A DNA stretch of 64,000 bases from JADGNZ01 sp963715895 (GCA_963715895.1 OY970284.1:6076001-6140000), one strand, 5' to 3'. Shown: positions 27,674-36,359, counted from the first letter of the stretch. Notes: generated by a model from the letters alone, not told the origin. A program made the numbers and translations.

Positions 27674-27713
27674 CACTACGAAACCCCACCTCACCACACA
27701 CGTACCTCACCCC

Positions 27714-28478
27714 ATGCGCTCCCTGGCCTCGCTCGTTCTCCTCCTCGCCGCCACCACCGCCTCGGCAGACCTTTTCGGCGACTGTTCGTTCAGTGGAAAG
27801 CGCCACGTCGGCGCGCCATCGGCCGGCGTCACGCGCATCGTCATCATCGGACGGGCGGGATGGCTCCATATCAACGGAAGCCGCGGCGCGACACGGGTGA
27901 CCGCCGACGGCACGGCCTGCGCGTCGACCCGCGACCGGCTGAGTGAGACAAAGCTGGTCCTGAGCCGAAGCGGCTCGGAGCTCCGCGTCGAGGCGGTCAT
28001 TCCCGAGCACGAGCTGTTCGGCAACTCCAAGCTCGACTTCGACGTCGTCGTTCCCGACAACCTTCCGCTGGAGGTCGAAGACGGATCGGGCGACCTGACC
28101 ATCGACAACGTCGGACCGGCCGAGGTCACGGACGGCAGCGGGGACATGACCGTCCGAAACGTTGGCGGCAACCTCTCGGTCCACGACGGATCGGGCGACA
28201 TGACCCTCGAGAACGTCGCCGGCGATGTCCGCATCACCGACGGCTCCGGCGGCATCGAAGTCCGCGGCGCCAGCAGCGTCGACATCGTCAACGACGGCAG
28301 CGGCTCGGTCGACATCCGCAACGTGAAGCGCAACGTCCACATCGGCAGCAAAGGCTCCGGCAGCGTAGACGTCTCCGACGTCGGCGGCGACTTCCGCATC
28401 GGCAGCAAAGGCAGCGGGTCGGTGAAGTGGCAGCGGGTGGCTGGGCATGTGGATGTGCCGGAGAGGTACCGGCGGTAG
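27714..28478 (+). CDS. Exported DUF4097-like repeat protein
   Basis: A signal peptide (residues 1-18) is followed, from about residue 120, by repeated DGSGDMTVRNV-type units of about 18 residues that should stack as a beta-helix. This is the DUF4097 (putative adhesin) architecture. The repeats become Ser/Gly-Lys rich near the C-terminus (IGSKGSGSVDV twice). Molecular role is unknown; surface or periplasmic location is inferred from the signal. Confidence 0.82.
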   Translation: MRSLASLVLLLAATTASADLFGDCSFSGKRHVGAPSAGVTRIVIIGRAGWLHINGSRGATRVTADGTACASTRDRLSETKLVLSRSGSELRVEAVIPEHELFGNSKLDFDVVVPDNLPLEVEDGSGDLTIDNVGPAEVTDGSGDMTVRNVGGNLSVHDGSGDMTLENVAGDVRITDGSGGIEVRGASSVDIVNDGSGSVDIRNVKRNVHIGSKGSGSVDVSDVGGDFRIGSKGSGSVKWQRVAGHVDVPERYRR

Positions 28479-28482
28479 TTTT

Positions 28483-28598
28483 TGGTTGTCGGTTCTCGGT
28501 TGTCGGTTGTCGGTTGTCAGTTATTGGTTGTCAGCGCTCGCTGGCCGGTTACACCCTTCGCCAACCGACAACGTGTTTTCGTCTCTCCGACAACGTGT
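28483..28598. repeat. Hairpin made of 7-bp CGGTTGT repeats (copy 4)
   Basis: Forward heptamers 28484-28532 and a partial inverted arm 28561-28598 (CCGACAACGTG twice). It lies between the DUF4097 gene and tRNA-Val. Confidence 0.8.
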
Positions 28599-28613
28599 TA
28601 ATCTTCGTCCCAT

Positions 28614-28688
28614 GCGGGGTTAGCTCAGCGGTAGAGCGTCTGCTTTACACGCAGAGGGTCACTGGTTCGAATCCGGTACCCCGCACCA
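28614..28688 (+). tRNA. tRNA-Val (anticodon TAC)
   Basis: Acceptor GCGGGGT pairs with ACCCCGC, discriminator A, encoded CCA. The anticodon arm is TCTGC-TTTACAC-GCAGA, giving anticodon TAC. D and T arms are regular. Confidence 0.97.
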
Positions 28689-28767
28689 TTCGGAAACGTG
28701 CGACCTCCACGATCGCCATGCAGCCAGATAACTTACCCAGCTTCTGCGTGCGACAATTCGCAGCCCA

Positions 28768-29715
28768 GTGATTCACATCGTTGCTGATCTGTTGCACGCG
28801 CTAGCGCTGAAGGAAGCGGAAACGCTCGCGGCATACGACATCGACCATCCTCCTACGATCGGAGCGATGTACGAAGGTCTCACAGCAAAGATTCTCAATG
28901 CGGCCTTGCCCGAAAGCTTAGATCTCAAGGTCGTGTCAGGATTCGTGACCGCTGGCAAGGGCAAGACGAGTCGCGAGATCGACTGTATGGTCGTGCGTGG
29001 CACGGGGGAGGTCATTCCGAACACCTTAAAGTACAAGTGGCCGGTCCAAGATGTGATCGCGGTCGTGGAGGTAAAGAAGACCTTGTATTCCGCAGGCCTT
29101 GTTGAAGCCTATGCAAACTTGCGAGACGTGATCAGCGTATTTGGGGCACATATGCAAGATCCGACCAGACGTGGTGAACCTCAAGACGTGACGCCAGTGT
29201 ACGAGGCGTTCCGCCATACAACGGGGCACGATTTGAACACTTGGGATGATGTCGAGGCACTACCTCCGGAGCTCCGGCTAATCTTTCACACTCTCATTGG
29301 CGAGTTCGTTTCGCCCGTGCGCGTCATGTTTGGATATCAAGGCTTTGCCTCAGAGAAAGGCTTTCGCACAGCGTTCTCGAAGTTTTTGAAGGAGCACAAA
29401 GCGACGCGCGGCTACGGCGTGCCCGGAATACCACAATTATGCATCAGTAACGGATATTCACTCGTCAAGCTGAATGGGCAGCCGATAACAGCACCTCTGG
29501 AACAACGTAAATGGTGGCCCATTCTGGCGTCCTCCACCGCGAACCCTTTACAGTTTCTCTTAGCTCTTCTCTGGCGACGGATCGAGAACTTCGTTGGAGT
29601 CACAATGCCGTGGGATACGCTCGACGTTGAGAGTAGCTTGACTCCATTTCTTCGCGCCAGAGCGGTTGAAGTCGATGGACAAATCGGCTGGCACTTTAAC
29701 GAACTTCGAATGTAG
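28768..29715 (+). CDS. DUF6602 family protein, nuclease-like
   Basis: The GTG start at 28768 gives 315 residues. The N-terminal part holds REIDCMVV (residues about 71-78) and, after a spacer, VIAVVEVKKTL, which together look like the D...ExK core of a PD-(D/E)xK nuclease and fit the DUF6602 family as I know it. The GC content is lower than in the flanking genes and it sits right after tRNA-Val, suggesting horizontal acquisition. A defence-related role is possible but unproven. Confidence 0.7.
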   Translation: MIHIVADLLHALALKEAETLAAYDIDHPPTIGAMYEGLTAKILNAALPESLDLKVVSGFVTAGKGKTSREIDCMVVRGTGEVIPNTLKYKWPVQDVIAVVEVKKTLYSAGLVEAYANLRDVISVFGAHMQDPTRRGEPQDVTPVYEAFRHTTGHDLNTWDDVEALPPELRLIFHTLIGEFVSPVRVMFGYQGFASEKGFRTAFSKFLKEHKATRGYGVPGIPQLCISNGYSLVKLNGQPITAPLEQRKWWPILASSTANPLQFLLALLWRRIENFVGVTMPWDTLDVESSLTPFLRARAVEVDGQIGWHFNELRM

Positions 29716-29793
29716 AGTCGCCTCGCGCCGCTAACTCTAAGGAATGATGCGGTGCCAAACCTTCGTTTTTTCGCTCGAAGCTAAACTACTGAC

Positions 29794-30327
29794 ATGGCAG
29801 GCCCACACGGAGTCGTTCTCGACGTCGCCACGCCCGGTGATGCCGCGCTGCTGTCGAACCTGCTCCAGTTGTACATTCACGACATCAGTGCGGCGTTCCC
29901 GAGCGTCGAGCTGGGAGCCGATGGACGCTACGGGTACGAACCGCTTCCGCTCTACTGGTCAGAACCGGAGCGGCGGTTTCCTTTTCTCATCCGATTCGAA
30001 ACGCGAGTGGTGGGATTCGCGCTGGCCATGCGGGGTTCACCGGCCACGGACGATCTCGGGGTCTTCGATGTCGCCGAGTTCTTCGTCATTCGACGCCACC
30101 GCCGCTCCGGGATAGGCCGCGAAGCGGCGTTCCTCCTATGGAATCGTCTTGCCGGCCGGTGGATCGTCCGCGTCTCCGAAGGGAACCCGGGAGCGATTCG
30201 ATTCTGGACAGACGTCATCACCGAGTACACGAGGGGCACGGCAACACGGTTCGAACGTTCCGGGACTCCGAACGCATGGCGTGTGTTCTCCTTCGACAGC
30301 GCGCCGCAGATTGTCCGGGCCGGCTGA
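29794..30327 (+). CDS. GNAT-family N-acetyltransferase
   Basis: The 177-residue protein has the acetyl-CoA pyrophosphate-binding motif RRHRRSGIGREAA (residues about 99-111) preceded by the beta-strand VAEFFVI, and the C-terminal NPGAIRFW segment of GNAT enzymes. The substrate is unknown. A 21-bp repeat array lies immediately downstream. Confidence 0.88.
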   Translation: MAGPHGVVLDVATPGDAALLSNLLQLYIHDISAAFPSVELGADGRYGYEPLPLYWSEPERRFPFLIRFETRVVGFALAMRGSPATDDLGVFDVAEFFVIRRHRRSGIGREAAFLLWNRLAGRWIVRVSEGNPGAIRFWTDVITEYTRGTATRFERSGTPNAWRVFSFDSAPQIVRAG

Positions 30328-30451
30328 CGCGGGAATGCGCTGGCAGGAATAAAAAAACTCCGTCTCTGCCCAAATCGGCCAGTTTCGGCCCTGTTTATTC
30401 CAAAATCGTGCGTTCCTGGCCTGCGACAGCTCGTCCGGACTCACAGAATTT

Positions 30452-30787
30452 GAGTACCGACTCAAAAAATATGAGTCCGTACTCAACGAATGTGAGTCCG
30501 TACTCAAAAAACATGAGTACCGACTCAAAAAATGTGAGTGCGGACTCAAAAAATATGAGTACCGACTCAAATCGTGTGAGTACCGACTCAGAAGATTTGA
30601 GTACCGACTCAAAGAGGATGACTACGGACTCAAAAACTTTGAGTACCGACTCAAAGGATGTGCGTACCGACTCAACCCATGTGAATACCGACTCAAACGA
30701 TGTGAGTACCGACTCGAGAAACGTGAGTGCGGACTCAACGAATGTGAGTCAGGACTCACAGAATTTGAGTCCGCGCTCACCGAACGG
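30452..30787. repeat. Sixteen tandem 21-bp units with a GAGT-N4-ACTC palindrome
   Basis: Sixteen consecutive units, each beginning GAGT, four variable bases (mostly ACCG, CCGT, GCGG), ACTC, then a nine-base A-rich tail. One degenerate unit precedes at 30431. The palindrome is conserved with few exceptions (units 9, 11, 12, 13 and 16 have one change each). Both strands are open in the repeat frame (NVSTDSK-like heptads forward, LSRYSYF-like reverse), but neither has a plausible start, so I do not call a gene. Confidence 0.9.
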
Positions 30788-30893
30788 CTTGGTTGAGGAA
30801 TCGTCCGGCCGGAACGATGATGTTACGGCTGCTCTGCCGGCTGTCGGTCAGGAACGGATGTAGCATCCAGAACCTCACGAAAGGGGAAACTGA

Positions 30894-31193
30894 ATGGTCA
30901 ACGTAGCGCTGTTTGTTCGTCTCGAGGCAAAGGCAGGCAAGGAAGCGGCGGTCGCGGCGTTTCTCAAGTCCGGTCTCGCACTTGTTCAGCAGGAGCCGGC
31001 CACGACCGCGTGGTTCGGCCTTCAGCTCGGGCCCTCCACCTTCGGCATCTTCGATGCCTTTCCGGACGAAGCAGGGCGGCAGGCACATCTCACCGGCCGG
31101 GTCGCTGCGGCTCTCATGGCGAACGCTGCCGAGCTCCTCTCGCAACCGCCGTCAATCGAGAAGGTCGACGTGCTGGCGGCGAAGCTTCCGTAG
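30894..31193 (+). CDS. Antibiotic biosynthesis monooxygenase (ABM) domain protein
   Basis: The 99-residue protein is a single dimeric alpha/beta-barrel (ABM/YgiN-like) domain: ALFVRLEAKAGKEAAVAAFL, then WFGLQLGPSTFGIFDAFPDEAGRQAHL (given in two parts). A GAAAGGGGAA ribosome site precedes the ATG. Members act on quinones, haem or polyketides, or only bind them; the substrate here is unknown. Confidence 0.85.
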   Translation: MVNVALFVRLEAKAGKEAAVAAFLKSGLALVQQEPATTAWFGLQLGPSTFGIFDAFPDEAGRQAHLTGRVAAALMANAAELLSQPPSIEKVDVLAAKLP

Positions 31194-31262
31194 CCGCGGC
31201 GGCAACCGCCGGCACATGGCACCTATCGTGGATAGGTCATGATGCGCGCCGGTTGCCGCGGC
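31194..31262. terminator. Large inverted repeat after the ABM gene
   Basis: CCGCGGCGGCAACCGCCGG pairs with CGCCGGTTGCCGCGG across a region that itself holds a CCTATC-GTG-GATAGG stem (31222-31236). It is followed by CCCCCTCTTT. A terminator is plausible, though the T-run is weak and it ends close to the next start. Confidence 0.45.
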
Positions 31263-31273
31263 CCCCTCTTTCC

Positions 31274-31654
31274 ATGCGTTCCCTATTCAAGCGCCGTAAG
31301 CGCGTTCTTCTGCTCGATGACGATGCCTCCATGCAACGCCTCGTAGCCCGCATCCTCGGTAACCAGGGATTTCGCGTCGACGTCTTCCTGACCGGGAATC
31401 AGGCCATTGCCGCGCTCAAGAAGCAGGCGTACGACGTTATCCTTCTCGACCTGATGATGCCGCACGAAGGAGGGATGACCGTGATACGCCATCTCCGGAC
31501 AAACGATCCGCCGTCGCTGAAGAGGTCGATCCTCCTGACGGCCTCGCCTGACTCACTGCTCGACGCCCTTTCCGGCGAGGTCGAGACGGTCGTGCAAAAG
31601 CCGTTCGAAGCGCAGCAGCTCATCGATGCCGTCCGACAGATGAGCGAGACGTGA
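31274..31654 (+). CDS. Single-domain response regulator
   Basis: The ATG at 31274 gives 126 residues forming one receiver domain: acidic DDD at 16-18, phospho-acceptor D in VILLDLMMP near residue 61, LLTAS threonine near 91, and KP near 113. No output domain. It overlaps the ACT gene (GTGA) and may act as a phosphate shuttle. Confidence 0.88.
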   Translation: MRSLFKRRKRVLLLDDDASMQRLVARILGNQGFRVDVFLTGNQAIAALKKQAYDVILLDLMMPHEGGMTVIRHLRTNDPPSLKRSILLTASPDSLLDALSGEVETVVQKPFEAQQLIDAVRQMSET

Positions 31655-32031
31655 AGCCGGCCTTTACCCTCATCGACGGCCACTACGCCATCGTCCGCCT
31701 CCACGCGGATGAGGCCGTTCCGCCTTGGGCGCACGGAACCTTTGTCTCCATCACCCGCACCGGCCACGAGCTATCCATCGTCTGCAACGAAGGCAACGTC
31801 CCCGACGTCACGGCCGACCGCGGCTGGCGCTGCCTCGAGCTGGCCGGTCCGATGCCGCTCGATCAGACAGGAGTGGCCGCAGCCTTCACGCGCGTCCTGG
31901 CCGGTGCCGGCATCGCCCTCTTCGTCATCTCGACCTACGACACCGACTACGTTCTGGTGCGCGATGCGGCGCTGGAACGCGCAATGGCAGCGTTGCGCGC
32001 CGCGGGATACACGGTCCGTCAAGAGCTATGA
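31651..32031 (+). CDS. ACT-domain protein
   Basis: The 126-residue protein reads as a tandem of ACT-like folds similar to the small CASTOR/ACT_7 amino-acid-sensing proteins (GAGIALFVISTYDTDYVLV and AMAALRAAGYTV). It starts at GTG overlapping the receiver stop and its own stop overlaps the EgtD start (ATGA), so the three genes form a coupled operon. It probably binds an amino acid; the ligand is unknown. Confidence 0.8.
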   Translation: MKPAFTLIDGHYAIVRLHADEAVPPWAHGTFVSITRTGHELSIVCNEGNVPDVTADRGWRCLELAGPMPLDQTGVAAAFTRVLAGAGIALFVISTYDTDYVLVRDAALERAMAALRAAGYTVRQEL

Positions 32032-33047
32032 TCGCCGGAGCGATGGAACAATCGTTCGCAGTCACGGCGCCCGAGCGTTTCATGCTCCATCGCGCCGCCG
32101 CCTCTCCATCGAACAGCTTTGCGGACGACGTCCGCCGCGGGCTTACCGCGGCACCGAAGTTTCTGCTCCCTCATTACTTCTACGACGCGCTCGGCTCGGC
32201 GCTCTTCTCGGCCATCTGCGAGCTGCCGGAGTACTACGTCACCCGTGCCGAGGAGGAGATCCTGCGGTCGCGAGCCGCGGAGATGGCCGCGGCGTTCGGC
32301 CCGCGCGTGCGCCTGGTCGAGCTGGGCAGCGGCAGCGCGCGGAAGACGCGCCATCTGATCGACGCAATTCTCGCCAGGCAAGCGGCTCTCGACTTCTTTC
32401 CGGTCGACGTCGACGCCGGCATCCTCGCCTCCAGCGGTCACGACCTGCTGAACGACTATCCCCGCCTTTCCATCGACGCGATCTGCGGCGATTTCCGCAA
32501 TCCGGCCACGCTCCTTCGCCCTTACCTGGCTCCCTCCGACGCGCGGACAATCGTCCTCTTCCTCGGCTCAAGCATCGGCAACCTCGATCCTGCCGCGGCC
32601 GGCGCGATGCTTTCCAATCTCCGCACCGCCCTCTCCCCCGGCGACGCTCTCTTCCTCGGCGCCGACCTGCGCAAGTCCCCTTCCATCCTCGAGCCTGCCT
32701 ACGACGACCCGCTCGGCGTCACCGCCGCGTTCAACCTCAACCTCCTTGCCCGCATCAACCGCGAGCTCGGCGGAACGTTCGACATCGCCGCCTTCGCCCA
32801 CCGCGCGTACTACAACGAAGCCGAGGGACGCATCGAAATGCACCTCGTCAGCAGAAAGGCACAACGCGTCCTCATCGATGGTTATGAGGTGGCCTTCGAA
32901 GAGGGGGAGTCGATCCACACGGAGAACTCCTACAAATACGACGTTGCGAGCCTGAACGCTCTCGCCGAGGCGGGAGGATTCACCATCGAGCAGAGGTGGA
33001 CGGACAGTAAGGGTTACTTCGCGGATCTGCTGATGGTGACGGGGTAA
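32028..33047 (+). CDS. egtD: L-histidine N-alpha-methyltransferase (EgtD-like)
   Basis: The ATG at 32028 (overlapping the upstream stop) gives 339 residues; an ATG at 32043 is an alternative. EgtD hallmarks are visible: PKFLLPHYFYDALGSALF, SAM site VELGSGSARKT, FLGSSIGNL, and the C-terminal EGESIHTENSYKY that contacts the substrate. EgtD trimethylates histidine to hercynine, the first step of ergothioneine synthesis. No egtB is seen in the window, so the rest of the pathway must be elsewhere. Confidence 0.92.
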   Translation: MIAGAMEQSFAVTAPERFMLHRAAASPSNSFADDVRRGLTAAPKFLLPHYFYDALGSALFSAICELPEYYVTRAEEEILRSRAAEMAAAFGPRVRLVELGSGSARKTRHLIDAILARQAALDFFPVDVDAGILASSGHDLLNDYPRLSIDAICGDFRNPATLLRPYLAPSDARTIVLFLGSSIGNLDPAAAGAMLSNLRTALSPGDALFLGADLRKSPSILEPAYDDPLGVTAAFNLNLLARINRELGGTFDIAAFAHRAYYNEAEGRIEMHLVSRKAQRVLIDGYEVAFEEGESIHTENSYKYDVASLNALAEAGGFTIEQRWTDSKGYFADLLMVTG

Positions 33048-33115
33048 GCGGGCAGAATGCATTCCGCCCACCGGCTGTTCTCACTCGCGCCTCACGTCGT
33101 TTCTGAGTATCATTC

Positions 33116-33164
33116 CGCGTCCTGTGCCGAGGTAGCTCAGTTGGTTAGAGCACCAGATTGTGGA
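33116..33164. repeat. Left attachment site: 49-bp direct repeat with 5' half of tRNA-His
   Basis: Identical over 49 bp to 63358-63406. It includes ten bases upstream of the tRNA and the tRNA from its first base (33126) into the anticodon loop. After 33164 the sequence leaves the tRNA, so this copy is a truncated, non-functional tRNA-His. It marks the left end (attL) of the integrated element. Confidence 0.93.
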
Positions 33165-33289
33165 AATTGACGACTCGTAACCCACGCTAACCCCGCTCGA
33201 TAAATCATTGATTTCATTAGCGCGGTCTTCACTAGCCCCTCGTCGTCCCTACTAATAACCGCACCATCACAGTCAGGCTCCGGATCTTT

Positions 33290-33307
33290 TGGACACGACT
33301 TGGACAA
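33290..33307 (+). promoter_or_regulatory. Candidate integrase arm site, left end
   Basis: Two TGGACA hexamers 11 bp apart (TGGACACGACTTGGACAA). The same pair with the same spacing is at 63270-63287 near the right end of the element. Confidence 0.45.
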
Positions 33308-33321
33308 CCGGAGGCGACTTG

Positions 33322-34599
33322 CTAATCACTGCTCCGACTGTTCCGTTTTGCCATAGCCTCACGGAGCGCCTTCAAATCGTGCCGTGCATACCGCTTCGTT
33401 GTCCGAGCATCTTTCTGCCCGAGGATCGCGCCCGCCGTGTATAGGTCCACTCCGGCGGAGACGAGAGCGCTTCCGGCGGTGTGACGGAGATCGTGAGGGC
33501 GAACGCGTCGGGTTATGCCCGCGAACTCCTTCGCGAGCGTGTAATAACGCCGGAAAGTGCTTTCTGCAAACTTACGAGCCTTGTCGTTGCCACGCAGCGA
33601 TGTCGCTGTTGTTGTAAACACCCAAGGCGATCCTACGACACGCCGCTTCATCAACTCCTTCATGGCGGCAACGCCCCGCTCCGTGAGCGGGATGTTAAAG
33701 GGTTCACCCGTCTTCTGCTGCCTTCCACGAACCACTTCCTCGGCAAGGTTCACGTTCTCCCATTTCAAGGTCAGTAGATCGGACTCCCAGCGCAAACCTG
33801 TTTCGAGCGCCAGCACAAACATCGGCTTCGAAGCCCGGAACCACGAGAACAGAACGGCGGCCCGCTTCGCGGTTACACGACCGCGAGGGTTTCTCTGCGC
33901 GTGGGCCTTGAAGCGTTCCCAATCCTCAAACGCGGCCAGGAACTGAGCCTCCTCTTCCCTGCTCATTTCAAGCTCTAACGGCACCTCATCCTGCATCACG
34001 TCACTCTTTTCGAACTTGGGTACGCGAACGAGAAGTGGCTCCCGTTCTTCACGAGCAGGGGGCTCGAAAGCATTTCGCAACGTGCAACGCACAAGCCGCA
34101 GAACGAAATTGATCGTCGATGGAGAGAGTACCTTTCGCTTAACGCTGCCATTCGCATAGAACTCCGGCTGCTTCAGATGCTCGATCAGACCGTCGATTTT
34201 TGCTGGCCCGATCTGATTGAGAGGGATGTCGCCGAGGAACGGCAAGATCCAGCGCTCGAACCCCTCCTTGTTGACCTTGCGCGTACTTGCCGCCCATTTC
34301 CGTCCAATGGAAGAATCCCTGAACGCGTCAACGTACTCGCGGAAGGTCGGCATGCTTAACGATAGCTTCGACTCGCTGGACGCCGTGTGGACTACAGCGT
34401 CAGACGAATTCTGCCTGAACCCCGCTTTGTATGCGGCAAACTTCTCTTTCGCATCCTTCGCCGACTCACAGGTCACCTCCGGTTCGCGGTGCCGCTTTCC
34501 ATCGCCGGATCGAAAGTCAAACCACGCGAGCTTCTTGGTGGTGTGCCACTTCAGGCCCGAGGCTAGGCGAATGATCTTGCTGCTCTCAATTCGCGGCAT
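33322..34599 (-). CDS. int: Tyrosine integrase of the tRNA-His island
   Basis: The 425-residue protein has an N-terminal arm-type-binding region, a SAM-like core-binding domain (residues 85-180) and a catalytic domain with R270, K296, H369, R372 and Y404 (TTKRYARHD). The usual second histidine/tryptophan is a glutamine (LGQKD, Q395), a known variation. The gene stops 158 bp from attL and points towards it, the classic arrangement for site-specific integration. It overlaps the upstream HTH gene by 14 bases. Confidence 0.95.
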   Translation of the reverse strand: MPRIESSKIIRLASGLKWHTTKKLAWFDFRSGDGKRHREPEVTCESAKDAKEKFAAYKAGFRQNSSDAVVHTASSESKLSLSMPTFREYVDAFRDSSIGRKWAASTRKVNKEGFERWILPFLGDIPLNQIGPAKIDGLIEHLKQPEFYANGSVKRKVLSPSTINFVLRLVRCTLRNAFEPPAREEREPLLVRVPKFEKSDVMQDEVPLELEMSREEEAQFLAAFEDWERFKAHAQRNPRGRVTAKRAAVLFSWFRASKPMFVLALETGLRWESDLLTLKWENVNLAEEVVRGRQQKTGEPFNIPLTERGVAAMKELMKRRVVGSPWVFTTTATSLRGNDKARKFAESTFRRYYTLAKEFAGITRRVRPHDLRHTAGSALVSAGVDLYTAGAILGQKDARTTKRYARHDLKALREAMAKRNSRSSD

Positions 34600-35008
34600 T
34601 CATGTCCTTTGGTTCTGGCGTGTGGAGCGCTTCCACCTTCGCCCCATGATCGCCTTCAGTAATCTGGCGGAAGGGGTTCAGGTACTTCAACCCCTCCTGT
34701 CGGCGTTTCGCGTTGAATCGGATGATCGACGCCTTTGGGTAGGCTCCCGTCGTTCGTGACGTTCTCACGTACCCGTCCGGATCGATTCCGAGGACACGCC
34801 AGTTGCTCAGAGTCTTGGTCGTGACTCCCAGCATTTCCGCTGCGCGCGATGTCGACAACCACTCCTCATCGTCAGGTAAGTTCGTGGCAGTCTCGTCACC
34901 TGATTGCCACACCGCCGACCGCAGGAACGCGTGTCGGCCCGCATCGTCCGCATCACCACCCGCATACTCCACGCGGATCGTGAGGTCTTCATTGCTCCTG
35001 TCTTCCAC
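34586..35008 (-). CDS. Excisionase-like MerR-type HTH protein
   Basis: I chose the GTG at 35008 because a GGGGGA site sits five bases upstream; the frame stays open to 35224 but without a better start. The 140-residue product has a winged-helix of MerR/excisionase type (WLSTSRAAEMLGVTTKTLSNW) followed by a basic tail (RFNAKRRQEGLKY). Overlap with int suggests an xis-int operon, with this protein directing excision or controlling int. Confidence 0.65.
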   Translation of the reverse strand: MEDRSNEDLTIRVEYAGGDADDAGRHAFLRSAVWQSGDETATNLPDDEEWLSTSRAAEMLGVTTKTLSNWRVLGIDPDGYVRTSRTTGAYPKASIIRFNAKRRQEGLKYLNPFRQITEGDHGAKVEALHTPEPKDMNAAN

Positions 35009-35228
35009 TGATTCCCCCAAAGAGGCACATGGGATCTTGGCGATCCTCACAGATAACCGACTCGGACGGCGGTGCTCGATGTGTTCCCCTCCTATGTAAA
35101 GCCGGTTCGACTTCACACTCGGTGGTCGAAGACAAGAAACAAACGCTCGGGAGACGATCGTCGAGGTCAAAGTTTCCTTTTCGGCGTATCCGGCTGAGAG
35201 CCGCTCCACCGTGGCACCGATCAAACTG

Positions 35229-35477
35229 TCAGGTGCTCGGTTGGCACAACCCGCGATGGGTTGTTCTTGATACTTTCTTGGTGAGAGCTAGTATACCAGA
35301 TAAGGATGTACGGTGTCTCGCATCCGATGCCCGGTAGCCCTGATCGAAAGCCCAAAAGTTCTCGGCCGTGTTCCGAAGGATGCCGTCTCGGACCATCCAT
35401 CTGTAGTCGATTGTGAGGAAGTGGAGCAGGTCGGCGTCGTCTGATGGTTGGCCAGTCAAAGCAGGTGACCCTTTCAT
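35229..35477 (-). CDS. Small hypothetical protein downstream of AraC-type regulator
   Basis: An ATG at 35477 lies seven bases after GGAGG and just after the AraC-type stop codon. The 82-residue product (MKGSPALTGQPSDDADLL...) has no recognised domain. The ribosome site and coupling favour a real gene. Confidence 0.4.
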   Translation of the reverse strand: MKGSPALTGQPSDDADLLHFLTIDYRWMVRDGILRNTAENFWAFDQGYRASDARHRTSLSGILALTKKVSRTTHRGLCQPST

Positions 35478-35478
35478 T

Positions 35479-35835
35479 TCATAACCTCCGAAAAGCGCCA
35501 GGGGTGGTGTCATAGGCGGAGCGGAACCAGCGGTGGAAGGTCGAGACCGTTCCGAACCCGCATCGGAGTGCGATTTCTTTTGATCGCAGCGGCGTCGTTT
35601 TGAGGAGCTGCACCGCGTATGCAATCTGCTCCTGGCGCAGGAAATCACGGAGCGGCATCCCGAGAATGTCTGGTGCGATCCTGCTCAGGTACGGCGCGGT
35701 CAAGTCGAGAGAGGCGGCAAACTCCGATACGCGAGCGGCAGTGGCGCTCTGGTAGCAGTCTCGGAGGTAATGCGCGACAGCCCGCTCAAGCCTTTGACGG
35801 TGGGCGTGGGTGAAGCTGCGTGGGCGTCGGGGCAT
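35479..35835 (-). CDS. AraC-family HTH regulator (DNA-binding domain only)
   Basis: From the ATG at 35835 the protein has 118 residues, just the double helix-turn-helix of AraC/XylS proteins (MPLRDFLRQEQIAYAVQLL, then SKEIALRCGFGTVSTFHRWFR). No ligand-binding domain is present. The frame extends to 35910 without an obvious better start. It may regulate the adjacent integration genes or the divergent genes. Confidence 0.75.
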   Translation of the reverse strand: MPRRPRSFTHAHRQRLERAVAHYLRDCYQSATAARVSEFAASLDLTAPYLSRIAPDILGMPLRDFLRQEQIAYAVQLLKTTPLRSKEIALRCGFGTVSTFHRWFRSAYDTTPGAFRRL

Positions 35836-36041
35836 GGCATGGCGAGAAGACGCCGATGACCTACCCCGGTTTGGGCGCGACGCTTGCGGGCGGGGCTCCG
35901 AGATGGTCATCGACGCTTCTCTGTTTGAGGAGTGCCGCGGGCGTGACCATCCCTACCTACGCCAGGGACAAAAAAGGCACAATTCCAACGCAGTGGCTCA
36001 GATTCTGATCCACTAAGACCCTCAAGCCAAGCGCCGGAGAA

Positions 36042-36275
36042 CTACCCTATCGGCGGGCCGATCCCGGCTTCGAGCCACACGAGGAGCAACGCGTCCAACA
36101 AGCCGGGCGGAAAGTGAATCTCCCCTGCGTCCGACGGCGCTTGTGACGCGACCGGCGCGCCAGGGGGCACACTAATCTCCCCAGCGTCAGCGAATGCTGC
36201 AAACGGGAAGAGAAGCAGGGCAGTCACCGCGAGCGTGGCTGCGCCGCGGCGGAGACTCGAAAAGACACTTCGCAT
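36042..36275 (-). CDS. Small exported DAGEI-repeat protein of the ECF operon
   Basis: A strong AGGAGGG site precedes the ATG. The 77-residue product has a signal peptide (residues 1-30, ...LLLFPFAAFA) and a short mature part with the motif DAGEI twice (ADAGEISVPPG and SDAGEIHFPPG). It is the third gene after the sigma factor and the anti-sigma-like TPR protein on the same strand. Function unknown; it could be a secreted signal or envelope peptide. Confidence 0.65.
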   Translation of the reverse strand: MRSVFSSLRRGAATLAVTALLLFPFAAFADAGEISVPPGAPVASQAPSDAGEIHFPPGLLDALLLVWLEAGIGPPIG

Positions 36276-36359
36276 AAATCCCTCCTGGGCCAGCGTTGTT
36301 CGCTGGCGATGATTAGGAGGGCGCCCTCAGAAAGGAGGGTGACCGCGCGGGCGAAAGTG

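Noticed and set aside
30452..30787. CRISPR array
   Set aside because: Units are 21 bp with no separate spacers, and the variation is gradual within units. No cas genes are present.
30138..30863. Long plus-strand open frame (241 codons) over the 21-bp array
   Set aside because: It starts inside the GNAT gene and is open because 21 is a multiple of three; the opposite strand is also open across the array. No start signal, so treated as a repeat.
34586..35224. Longer form of the excisionase-like protein starting at 35224
   Set aside because: The GTG at 35008 has a proper GGGGGA site, and the region upstream of it lacks conserved-looking sequence.
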